The notes beneath the pieces are model-generated. The model worked only from the letters and a program-made list of their open reading frames with translations. It did not search any database and was not told the DNA's origin. From Brachynemurus nebulosus (Eukaryota; Arthropoda; Insecta; Neuroptera; Myrmeleontidae): a DNA stretch of 64,000 nucleotides. Of the stretch, positions 37,061 through 48,500 are shown in pieces. Every line of letters starts with the position of its first letter. The first letter of the stretch is position 1. The position numbers were made by a program, and so were the translations under genes. The stretch lies in assembly GCA_035578155.1 (NCBI GenBank), contig JAPWDM010000016.1, positions 3,488,501 through 3,552,500 of the forward strand, in the 5' to 3' direction.

Positions 37061-40000
37061 ATGGGGTAAACAGTACATTTAATAACCGGACTATGACCTA
37101 CATCACCGAATTTTGACCCTCTACTTACCGGATAGGAAAATTATTATCTAATTTGAACTAATTTTACCAAAAATGTACTTTTCGTGCTGGATATTGACAG
37201 TAATAAGTTTGAGCTTGAATCATCTTTAATAAATAAAACCGTTGACTTTAGCAAGCATTCATGATGTAACAGTTAAATTCTTTGAAAATTGATTTGCATC
37301 AATATAATTTGGTATTACTTAGCAGTTGTGTTGTTTAACTATTTCGTTTTCGTTGCGGATCGGATTCAATTACTTCACCATTTACTTCCTTTAAAGGGGA
37401 TTTTGAGAATAATTTTGATATTGCTATGTTGTATTATTACGTTTTTATATATTTTTATGTCGTAAAGGATACACGTGCTTAAGAAAATGCCGGTATCTAG
37501 ACAGATTTGTATTGATGGTATTTTTTATATTTGAATTATTGGAGATGTTTATAAATACTAAATGTTTGTGAGTATTATTGGAGTTTTGAATATTTTACCA
37601 TTTGGAAGTATCGGGTGAATTGATTGATTTTGGGCGGCTGAGACGATTAGGGTAGTTTTACTGAATTATTTGCGATATTTATATTTTGCTCTATCCTTGA
37701 TCTTGCTATTGTCAGACAACATTGTTGTATACTGTATTTATCCGATGTAATACTCGAGTTTGATATGGTTTAGGCATAATTTCTGTGAATATTGATAATA
37801 TCGGATTAATGGACAAATGTGAATCATTCTATTTTTATTTAACATACGATATTTATTTCAATTACAAAACACATACTGTTGCAGTAGCAATTTAGTTTGT
37901 CAAGTGGTTTTGATGTTTCTAAGAATGGCTAACAGTCATATAATATTTAAAATAAATAAGTTTATTTCATCAAATAAATAAATAAAATTCTTAACTTCCT
38001 GACTTCAATTAATAAAAATTTTACCCTGATGTAAGCAAACCCATATAAAAAAAATATATGAATTAACAAATAATATCTAAAATAAATAAGTTCCTTTAAT
38101 GAATAAATAAATTCTTTCTTTATCTAATTTTAACAAAGACGGTATTCTACACTGAAGCAAATAAATTGGTAATAAAAATGATTTTGAGGTATCAAATTCT
38201 TCAATCGATTACATTCAGGTTTAATTATTAAGTGTGATTAAGAAAATAGTAATAAATATAGCCCAATGTTTATTAAGCGAATGAGAAAAGTTATTATTTT
38301 GTATGGAAAGTTTAATAAAAATGAAATGTTTTTGAAGATATTAAAGGTATTTTGTATGATGAGTGCCATAAAAGGCGATTAATGAGATTTATATTATTAT
38401 ATTATTGAAATAAGCTAATGAATTACGATTTTATTCTCTTTCGTTATATTAAGCTGTTGGGTGATTTATAAATTGACGGGAACCTGAATGACATCGATGT
38501 AAAACTATTATGCGTGAGAATCGATATATAATTAATAAAGAAGATTGTCATTTGTTTCTAAGTATAAAAAACTATATTTCTATCAAGAAATAATGCAAGG
38601 TGGAATGCCTGATTTCTTGGGTTATTGTTGTATTTTTCAAAATTCCATTTCAAAGAAATAAAATTAAAATTATTCTAAGGAGAAAAAAATTTATTTTTAA
38701 ACATGTGAACCATTTAAAAATGTCATACCATGAAATAAATTTGGTAAATAGTACATACAAATCATTATCATTTCATGGGAAATAAAATATATAAGTATAA
38801 AATTTAAAACTTTTTCGGTATGTTATTTATAAAAACAATTCTAAGAAAAATTAATTTAAAATCTTTATTCAAGGCTACTGTAATAACTGAAAGGATGGAA
38901 CAAGAGTGAATACGGTATAGTCAATTTATATGAAAGCATATGTGTTTTAGGAAGCGTGTGATATACCTCTCTCACTTCTTGAAAAATATACAAATTTGAA
39001 ACATAAATAGCATTCACACGGGGTAGTACAACCAGTGATAATAAAACAAGCATATACTTGTTTTCGTGCTCATATTATTTATATTAAAGAATATACGTAT
39101 TATTTGATGGCTACGAAATAATCATACATGATTTTATGAAACATAGAATGATTACATTTGTTGATGTACAAAATTTTTTTTTATCTTAACTTAATAATAA
39201 TTAAATTCATGCTATGATTGCATATTTATCTTCCTTCCTTTTCCTTTCTATCAGTTGCCCGAAATATAAATTCTATTACATCTACGACAGAAACAGTCAA
39301 ATTTTCTAAAATAATTTTGGAAAGTTATCAATTGATTTGAATTGCATTATGAACATAAGTACATTATGAGTTATATACAGAATAAAATATACTATAATTA
39401 TAAAAGGGGATTAAACTAAAAAATTTTTTTGTTTGAATGAGGGATCGGTCAATGTTCCGTTAATTGGCGGTTATTGGCTGACTTTGACCGAATCCGGTGT
39501 TAAGAAAGTTTTTTTTTTAAAAATAAAACCTTTAACTCATATGATTTTCTGAGTGATGGGAGACGGACAATATTTTCCATTTTATTCGAACTAAGCCTAC
39601 AATACCCTTATGGTTTGGAGGTAGTCCGTTATGTCCTGATTTAACAAAACTAAACATGAATATTGGGGGGTTAAATTTTGTAGTTTCCGTTTTAAAAATT
39701 TTTGCAGGCACCTGTCGTTAATTTTACCGCCCGGCAGGTCCAACCAAGTAGATTTCACAGGGGATAAATTTTGGGGTTTTTAACGGTTTTATAACCATCG
39801 TGCGTCGTGATATGAAGGAAAAATCACTTCGTACAAAAAAATTTTTTGCTTTATCCCTGTTGTTAGAGTCAAATTTTAATTAAAGTAAGGATATAATAAT
39901 AAACAATTTTATTTCTAATACATTATAAAAATACATAAAATATACTTTGCTTTAATAATTTTAAATTTAAAAAAAAAAAAATTATTATAGTTTGAATCTC

Positions 40001-41313
40001 AAAGACTAATTTTGTACTGAACCATGATATTACAGGACACATAAAGGTGACCATATTTGTTTAGAATTATCTATCTGTTAACAAAATGTTCTTAATAAAA
40101 ATAAAAGAGGTTTTCAGTTTTGGAACAATAAAATGATTTTATGTAACAAATTCTGATATATTTCTGTATATTTCAATTATAATTATGTATAAAGATTTTA
40201 AGCGTAAAGGGAAAAATGATTCAAAACATTTAATAGCAATGTCTATTCAAATTAAATTAAATCAATGTATATGTGCTAATATTCAAGTGAGGTATGTACA
40301 GTGTGTAACATTTTCTACGGACCTTTTACATTTTGGCTGCAAATATGACAAACTATAATTATTGTAACATTTCCTTAAATTTGAATAAATTTTGATAAAT
40401 AAAGTATAAATTGGGTTACAGGATTTATTGGTCTTTCATGATTTGGAAAATAGTCTTTCATGACATAAATTTTATATTATTGGTGAATCCAATTTTTAAA
40501 CTCAAAGGTGGATATTTCAATAAATAATGAGACACCAATTATTGGGTAAATGAAATTTCTTTGGTTGAGAAAGTTGGATTGATTAAAAAATTTTTTTTGA
40601 AAGTTTGTCGTTTTACGATGCTGAAGTGTGGGTCATGGGACATACCATACATACATTATCGGCATTATACGTATATGTAATAAATTAAATGAATTTGTTC
40701 CAAATATGACAATCTAAATATAAATCAATATTAGTGAATTTAACTAAAGGTAATTTTCAATTTGTAAAGGAGAATTTAAAATTTTCTTTTTGAATAAAAC
40801 TTTTATAATTTTGCTTTTATTGTCGATTAATGTTTTTATGGTATGCAACGATACGAAAATGATTAAATTTTGTTTATGAAATAAATATTTCAACTCTTAA
40901 ATAAATACTTAATGATTTTGTTTTTAGATTAAATTATCACACTTAATTAATGTAACAAAAATTTTTTTTTTTGAATAATAACGATAATAAATTTTTTGAA
41001 AATTGAATAATTTTAATTAAATGAAGGGATATTTTTTATATATAAATTTTATTAATTACTATTGATATATCTAACTAATGTATTCATGTACGAAAAGTAT
41101 TTTGTAAAGGACCGAGATTTCCAATTTAAACACAAAGCAAGTTTTTATAGATCAATAAAATGAAGTCTATTTCTTTCTCATTGCTAATTTCAAAATAAAG
41201 AAAAGATTTTCTTGGAAATGTCGAGCGCCTAAATCTTATCTTTTCTTTTCCTATCAGTTCTGTCTTAAGTTTCGTCTTACACGAACTTAAGCCAGAACTT
41301 GGTCGGGGCATTA
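37061..41313 (+). other. non-coding interior of the LTR element
   Basis: 4.25 kb with stops in all frames. A short open stretch after the ORF (about 37170-37260, LDIDSNKFELES) may be leftover coding sequence. No polypurine tract is obvious before the 3' LTR (the sequence is GGTCGGGGCATTA). No recognised pol remnants. Confidence 0.6.
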
Positions 41314-41973
41314 TGTGGCCGATAAACGATATGGCTAATGACATCTAGTGGTCGATTTTGGTACTACGGAATGTATGTCCAAAATCGTAAGTCGCCGCCT
41401 GGTGAGATTTTAATGAACTATAAATGGTGGGCGGTGCTTACGATGTGACGATTTCTAATCAACCAATGAAAGAGAAGAAGCCATTTTGTTTTAAAATTAA
41501 GTAAAATTGATGAAGAAAAAGTACAACGGGGGGTTTTTGAATTTAATTAGAAATACACACGTGAGAAAAAGATTATTAGCAATTTAGACATTAAGAAGAA
41601 AAGATGTAAAATTTTTGTAACAAATCCCGTTTGGGAAATTTATTAATTGTTGAAAAATATAAAATATATATAACATTCAAATAAAAATAAATTATAATAA
41701 AATAAATATCGAAATACAAAATTAAAACGAATTTATATAAAATAATTGTAATAAAAGTGTAAATTTAACTGTAACGGTCCGAATTAACAACAATCGAATT
41801 CAACAAATAAATACTTTAAACTAAACACGGCTCGAATTATTTCACCTACGACCTTTGGAAATCAATTATCAGGGACAATCAATTGGAAAATTCTTCTAAT
41901 AACGTTAAAATCATCATCGTCGTACAAATAATTAGTCAACGTTTTTAACCACGTCAACAACCGGACCATTACA
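41314..41973 (+). repeat. 3' LTR, 660 bp
   Basis: Near-identical direct copy of 34978-35637, followed by the AAGT target duplication. Confidence 0.9.
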
Positions 41974-42086
41974 AAGTTCATTGAGAATTTAACACAAATC
42001 GACCAAGGAATTTTTAGAAATAACAACAACCTGCAAGTTTTTTGTCGTTATTTATAAAAATTCCTATAATATTGCCTGCAGTTGGA

Positions 42087-42284
42087 CAGTGGCGTAGCAA
42101 GACGAAAATGGGACGTGGGCAAGATAATTTTTGCGAGGACCCCTTTAATTTCCTTTATAAAATTTCTGTCTTAAAAATTAGGCGAAGAGCAAAAAAAAAA
42201 ACGAAAAACAGCCACTCGTGAGGCCCCTATAAGTGCGAGGTCGTGGGCGTGGGCCCAAACCGCCCATGCCTAGCTACGCCACTG
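42087..42284. mobile_element. hAT-type MITE, 198 bp
   Basis: Perfect 12-bp inverted ends CAGTGGCGTAGC and a perfect 8-bp duplication CAGTTGGA (42079-42086 and 42285-42292). No coding frame. Confidence 0.9.
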
Positions 42285-42718
42285 CAGTTGGAACAAAATT
42301 TGTACAACAAATTAACTTATTAGCTAATTGTATTTTTAACAATATTATTAAACGTTAATAGTTAAACAGGATTCAGAACAAACATTCTAATGTTTGATTT
42401 TGTTTAATACCACTGTAGAAGTTGCTTTACAATCTTCTAAGATTTATTGAAATTAATATGAGTCATTATTTTTATATTAATTCTAAACTTGGCTACTTCA
42501 ATTTTATTTCTCCAGTGCTTCAAACAGAAATACCGGGTAGCGATGAATTTGAACACGGAGAAGTTGATGAAAGAGTACCTTTTCCGAACAAATACACAGC
42601 ATACATCTTCGATTTTAAATAAAGTTAACCATTTTTTACATCTAAAATATAATAATCGACTATAATATAGTATAATAACTGGTTTTATTTATTAACTGTT
42701 ATAATTACCTGTCCAGAC

Positions 42719-42867
42719 AATGTGGAAAACAGTGAAATTTTCAGCCGCTCTTTGGATTCTTGCTCACAATACATTTTCGGATATCCGAAATATGCATCTG
42801 AAACAAAATATTTATTAGATATTAGAAACGTAATTCATAATTATATTAAATTACAAGCGCGGGCATT
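42719..42867 (+). other. possible exon, product unknown
   Basis: Between an acceptor-like TTACCTGTCCAG and a donor-like AAAG|GTACTAAA, one frame is open (VENSEIFSRSLDSCSQYIFG onward to LQARAFTK). Its amino-acid use is more protein-like than nearby noise, but I recognise no family. No partner exon is certain: the nearest candidate, about 42482-42663 after TTATTTCTCCAG, has two competing frames. Confidence 0.25.
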
Positions 42868-43640
42868 CACAAAGGTACTAAATGGTTTCAACATGTCAAG
42901 TACTTGGGAGCTCGCCCACCACATAAAGGATGCCCCGGAGCCTCCACAGTGATAAATCCGGCACCACCGAAGAATTTGGTTAAATAATAACTTAATAATA
43001 TAATAAATTTTGTTAATATCAGAGATTGCTCTAAATACAATGAAATAATATTTTGCGATAATAGACCGCAATTTTGACCTGTGCAAGGTCAAACGCACAG
43101 TTAGGCAATCATGAAAACCGCGATTTTTAAATTAAATTTTTAATAATTGATATGGATTAAATTATTTTATACAATTCTTAACATGCATTATTTTAAATAA
43201 AAATTATGAAAATAAAAATTATTATTAATTTAAATGAAAATAAACATAAGAAATTTCATTATAACTTACCTACGTATTTTGACGATTAATACTCAAGTAA
43301 AAAAAGCAAATAATTTATTTTAAAAATATATTATAAACTCTTTTTTAACACTTATTTAATTTCTATTATAGAAAATCGGGAAAAACTTATTTTCAGACTT
43401 TATTTTCATTATTTATACTGCATACATAACCTACACGAATATAACCAAAAAATTTTAAACATGTGGCCACCTGTAATTTGCTGTAATTGTTTTTTATACA
43501 TATATTTTTCTTATAACGCAAGCGCGCATATTTTGTTTAAGTTAATTTTGAATAGATAGCGCTAAATTTAGATCTTACAATTTAGATCTTCGACGTTGCG
43601 GGGGCCAGCTGCCAAGGGTAAAAGGACGAAAATGGACAAA
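42868..43640. other. non-coding, no gene seen
   Basis: AT-rich sequence without repeat ends or exon signals that I could pair. Confidence 0.4.
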
Positions 43641-43647
43641 CAGTGGA

Positions 43648-43672
43648 CCCAGTGGACCATCTCAACAAGAAA

Positions 43673-43766
<94 letters not shown>

Positions 43767-43806
43767 GAGAAAGAGGGAAATGTTTCTTGTTGAGGTGGTC
43801 CACTGT
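43648..43806. mobile_element. snapback repeat with (CT)n(TA)n core
   Basis: CAGTGGACCATCTCAACAAG is opposite CTTGTTGAGGTGGTCCACTG. The core is (CT)n (43675-43703) then (TA)n (43703-43762). The poly-LS/YI frames here come from the microsatellites. No target duplication was seen. Confidence 0.65.
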
Positions 43807-43853
43807 ACATACCTACGATACATACGTACGTTCTAATTTAAGTGAACTCCCCA

Positions 43854-44047
43854 TGATATATGTCTTGACATAATTATGTTATAACATCAGATCGGATATA
43901 TTTTCAGACATAAATTTGACGTTTAAGATTTTCAAGATGGCGAATCGATGAATTAACTCAACGCTTGGGAGATTTTTGTTTTTAATTCTGTTTGTTAGTT
44001 TCTTTTTCTGAATTTTCTAATTGTTGCAAACAGAATTAATATTACAG
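43854..44047. mobile_element. family M1 MITE, copy a, interrupted
   Basis: ATATATGTCTTGACATA through GATTTTCAAGATGGCGAATCG matches M1 copy b (52745-52806, then 53705 onward). The hAT element interrupts it at 44048; M1-like sequence (GCTTTGAAAATCTTTCTACACAAAT) resumes at 52612. Confidence 0.6.
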
Positions 44048-44486
44048 CAGAGCCGGTTCTAGGGTTTTGAGCGCCCCGGGCAAAACAAAATTTGGCGCCC
44101 TTTCATACAAAAATATACAAATTTACTGCAAATTAAAAAAAAAGTAAAAAAAGGCAAAAAATCAAAATTACTTAATTTAATTAATTTATTTATTTAAAAA
44201 AATAATACAATAGTTATTTACTTAGAAGTGATACAACCTATGGAATAGCATAACAAGCGCATTTGAAGTTCGAGCGACGAAGGAACGAGAACTTTGAAAA
44301 GTAAGTTATGCCATTCCTGTTGCATATGTGTGTCATACAAGATTTTTTGTAATGGCATTCGTCAAAAATTCAATAACGTAGTTAAATAAATTAATTTTTT
44401 TGAAAATCAAACTAGGGAAATTTTATCATACTAATTAAGTTGGTACAGTTGGATACCACAATAAGATAAACTTTACTAAATATATG

Positions 44487-44903
44487 TGTTTTGGTGTTTA
44501 ATTGGTCCTTGTTCAGGTGCCAAAATAATACCTTTTATTTGTTTTGATGTATCCGTTTATTAACATCAAATTAATACATAATTATGTGACACTATATAAA
44601 TAAACACAATAATACTATGCAGTAACTCAGTAAATAACAATATAACAAAAGGCGACGTTAGATGTTGTATTACGTACGTGTTGCTTGTTTGGTTGACAAA
44701 CTCTGACTGACTACTTTATGTGTTGTCAGACTAAAAGAAACCTCGTACTCTGATATAACAGACAGTACAGATGCAAATATTCAAACCAAACCACAAGAGA
44801 ACTATGCTTGCAGCAGTTAACGTTCGTTACAGAACAAATACATATACATTATAATATACTATTTTAAATAAATTCAAAGAATACAAATGTAAAAAATCCA
44901 ACA
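44487..44903 (-). repeat. BEL 3' LTR
   Basis: On the element strand it starts TGTTGGATTTTT and ends CCAAAACA. One difference from the 5' LTR was noted (GTTCGTT versus GTCCGTT near 44825). Confidence 0.95.
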
Positions 44904-44912
44904 TCCTCCGCC
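44904..44912 (-). promoter_or_regulatory. polypurine tract of BEL
   Basis: GGCGGAGGA on the minus strand, directly before the 3' LTR. Confidence 0.7.
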
Positions 44913-45199
44913 ACACAAAAAAATGCATTTTTTCCAATTTAAACAATAAATGCTGAATTTTGCAAATTCATAAACCGTAACATTAATAATATATAAACTT
45001 AAACTAATACATAATATTCAAATTCCTTTTTTAATCATTAAGTTTCCATTAAATTTACAAGTACTAACTTTAATTAAATAGTTTTAATAACGTAAAATGA
45101 ATTGAAAAAATATAAAATTTCAAATTTCAACCCTTTGAACCGTAATTACATTTATGCAATAAAAAATAACAAAATTTAATTCCATACAAAATTATAAAA

Positions 45200-45514
45200 T
45201 TATGTTTCAATTGGTAATACGCACAACTTGGTAATTGGTCTTGTAAAAATTCCTTTTTGTGTTTTAACTACAGCTGATCGCGCAATATTATTTTTATCTA
45301 AATTTAAATTTACAACTCGTGCTGATATCCACTTTAATGGTGGTATACCGTCTTCCCTTATTAATACTAATGCGCCAATTTTCAAGTTGGGCTGTTTTTT
45401 AAACCATTTTGGTCTTTGTTGTAACAATGAAATATATTCTTTATAATATTTTGACCAAAAAGATTGCCTCATTTGACAAATCTGTTTCCAATGAGATAAT
45501 TTATTTAATTTTTC
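45200..45514 (-). pseudogene. BEL pol C-terminal extension, cut off by TAG
   Basis: Same frame as the main polyprotein and directly beyond its TAG (45515-45517), open for 104 codons to the next stop. It contains MRQSFWSKYYKEYI and GALVLIREDGIPPLKW, which match the conserved C-terminal region (DUF5641-type) after BEL integrase. It belongs to the same original protein; a start codon here would give only a fragment. Confidence 0.85.
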
Positions 45515-48500
45515 CTATAATAAATTAGGTTCAGGAAAACTCGTTAAATTTGAACCGATTAAGAAATGTCCGGGACTTAAATAATTTAAATCTTCACTGT
45601 CATTGGATAATCCGCATAAAGGTCTGCTATTAAGTATACTTTCTACGTACACTAATAGAGTATTTAATTGTTCATAAGTAAGAACACTTTCCCCTATTAC
45701 CCGTTTTAAATGGTATTTCACTAATTTTATACCGCTTTCACAAATTCCGTTCATATGAGGAGCAAGAGGAACCGAAAATTTCCATTCAATATTTTTTGAA
45801 TTCATAAAATCTATGATTTGTTTGTGAGATTCGTCACTATCAAATAGTTTCTTTAATTCCCGTAGTTCCCTATATGCGCCCTTAAAGTTTGTCCCGTTGT
45901 CCGAATAAAAACATTTAACAATTTCGCGTCTACCTATGAAGCGAGTAACAGCCGCTAAAAACGTTTCTGTAGTTAAATCCGAACAAAGTTCAATATGATA
46001 TGCCTTTGTAGCTAAACAAACAAAAATACAAAACCACGCCTTTGTTGTAATTACCCCTCTAATCCGAGATTGCTTAACCATAATTGGTCCGCCGAAATCT
46101 ATTCCCGTTTCATAAAAGGGCCTAGTTAAATTTACACGTTCTTTCGGTAAATCCGCCATTAATTGTTCGTTAACTGTTGACCGAAACCTATAACATTTTA
46201 CACATTTGTTAACTATTTTTCTTACTTCTCGTTTCCCATTTATTATCCAATAATTCATCCTTAAATTCGCTAGCAAATTTTGTGTTCCGGCATGTAACAT
46301 TGTCTTATGTTCATATTCGATAATTATATCACTTAAATGACATTTAGGAGGCAATACATATGGGTGTTTTTGATTTAGAGAAATTTTTTGACAATTGGAG
46401 ATCCTCCCCCCGACACGAATTAGTTCTTTATTATCTAAAAAAGGATTTAAATATTTTAAAGGGCTTTTAGTATAGGTATACGAATCTTTTCGATCGATCT
46501 TATTTGTTAATTCCGTTAATTCTCTCCCAAAATATTTTGCTTGTACTAATTTAATAAGAAATTCCCGCGCTTCTATTATTTCACTTAAACTCAAATTTCC
46601 GTATTTTCTTGATCTAAAATTTTTAAAATTGTATGCAGCGCGCTTACACCATGCTACTCTTATTTGTAATTTCATAAAATCCGAAGTTTGCTCTATTACA
46701 TCAAGAAATAAACTATTATCAATATCCGCTGCAACTAAACAAGATTTTACTTTCAAACTTTGTTCCGGTAATTCCAAACTATTTACATTAATATTCGACC
46801 TTGGCCATTCCGATTCATTTAATTTTAGCCATGGAGGACCGTTAAACCATATTTTTTGAAATTTAATAAATTCCGTTACGGATAAACCTCGACTTAGTTT
46901 GTCCGCACAAATATTATATTCACCGTTTAAATGATACCATCTTTTATAATCCGTTAGTTCTTGAATTTTATAAACCCTGTTAGAAACGAACATTTTTAAT
47001 TTACTAGGATCTAAATTAATCCAACCGTATACAATACTAGAATCCGTCCATAAATAATAACTATCGATTTTTAAAATATCATCTAAATTAGTTTTGATTT
47101 TATGTAATAATTTGGACAACAACACCGCACCTAAAAGTTCCGTTCTGGGTAAAGTAGTACCTTTAAGAGGAATTATTCTAGTTTTAGCTGCAATTAAATT
47201 TATTGATATTTCACCGTTTTCATGGAAAGTCTTTATATAAATGCAACCTCCGTATGCATACTTACTACTGTCGCAAAAACCATGTAATTCTATCCGTTTG
47301 AGTTTTGAATCAGATTGAAAATAATGTCTCGAAATTTTAATGTTATTTAATAATTCTATATCCGAAAATGTATTTATAAATTCTTCCGACAAATTTTTTG
47401 GTAAAGGGGTATCCCAATCTAAATTTTTATCCGCCCAAATTTTTTGAATAAAATGTTTCATTTTAACAATAACTACTCCAATATAACCTAAAGGATCAAA
47501 AATTCTACTTAAAAATGATAATGCTAACCGCTTTGTAATAATTTCATTCATTTCAAATTCCGGTATATTTATTTTGAAATAGTCTCCGTTAATACTATAT
47601 TTTAACCCAAGAGAGCTAACTAGTTTTTCCGAACTATCATTACTTTTAACAACCTTCTCTTGTTTTTCTAATGGAATAGTTTCCAATAGTTCTTTACAAT
47701 TCGATGCCCACTTGTGACATTCAAACCCTGCACTTTCTAAAACTGAAATTATATCGTTTTTCAAAGAAATTAACTCATTTTTTGTATTTGCTCCGATTAA
47801 ACAATCATCCATAAAGAAATCCCGTTTTAATATCTTTGCTGCGACAGGAAATTTATTTTCACTATCATTCGCTAATTTGTGTAATACTTTGATAGCTAAA
47901 TACGGGCTAGCAGCAGCTCCGTACGTAACCGTAGCTAGTTTTAATATTTGCAATTCTCCCGAATTTTCATTTCTCCAAATAATTTTTTGAAAATTTTGAT
48001 GATTTTCCGAAATATTTATCATCCTATACATTTTTATAATGTCTAAAGAAAATACGTAAGTATAACTTCTATACCTAATAATGATGTCAAATAAATCTTG
48101 TTGTAAAGAGGGTCCCGTATACATAAATTCATTTAATGAAAAACCGTTTTCCGTTTTACAACTAAAATCAAATACAACTCGCAATTTAGTTGTAGATTTT
48201 TCCGGTCTAATTACCGCGTGATGGGGTACAAAATATTCTAATTTGTTGTTTTCTTTAAATTTCTCTAGTTCAGTAATATCAACCGCATGACCCATTTCTA
48301 TATATTCCGAAATAAATTTTTTGTATTCATTGTACAAATTTTCATTTTTTATAAAACGACTTTCTAAATGATAAAATCTACTTAAAGCTTGCTCATAAGA
48401 TGATCCTAAATTTTCAATACCCTGTTTTAAAGGCAATTGAACCGTAAATTTTCCTGAAATTTTGTCACGAGTAACCGAATTTTCAAAAATTTCTTCACAA

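Larger units (their letters stand above)
34978..41973 (+). mobile_element. non-autonomous LTR retrotransposon, 7.0 kb
   Basis: Two direct 660-bp LTRs (34978-35637 and 41314-41973), both TGTGGCC...ATTACA, are flanked by the 4-bp duplication AAGT (34974-34977 and 41974-41977). By eye the LTRs differ at two bases, so the insertion is recent. A primer-site-like TGGCATTCCGTG follows the 5' LTR. The 5.7 kb interior carries one 460-codon frame and about 4.25 kb with no frame over ~75 codons. Protease, RT, RNase H and integrase are absent, so another element must supply them. This fits a LARD-like element; the 4-bp duplication suits a gypsy-type helper. Confidence 0.85.

Noticed and set aside
2547..43873. 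Frames containing long IYIYIY or SLSLSL runs
   Set aside because: They are (TA)n and (CT)n microsatellites read as protein; opposite strands give the same result.
45515..45517. Programmed read-through of the BEL TAG
   Set aside because: The bases after TAG are not a known read-through context, and BEL elements normally use one uninterrupted frame; a simple nonsense change is more likely.
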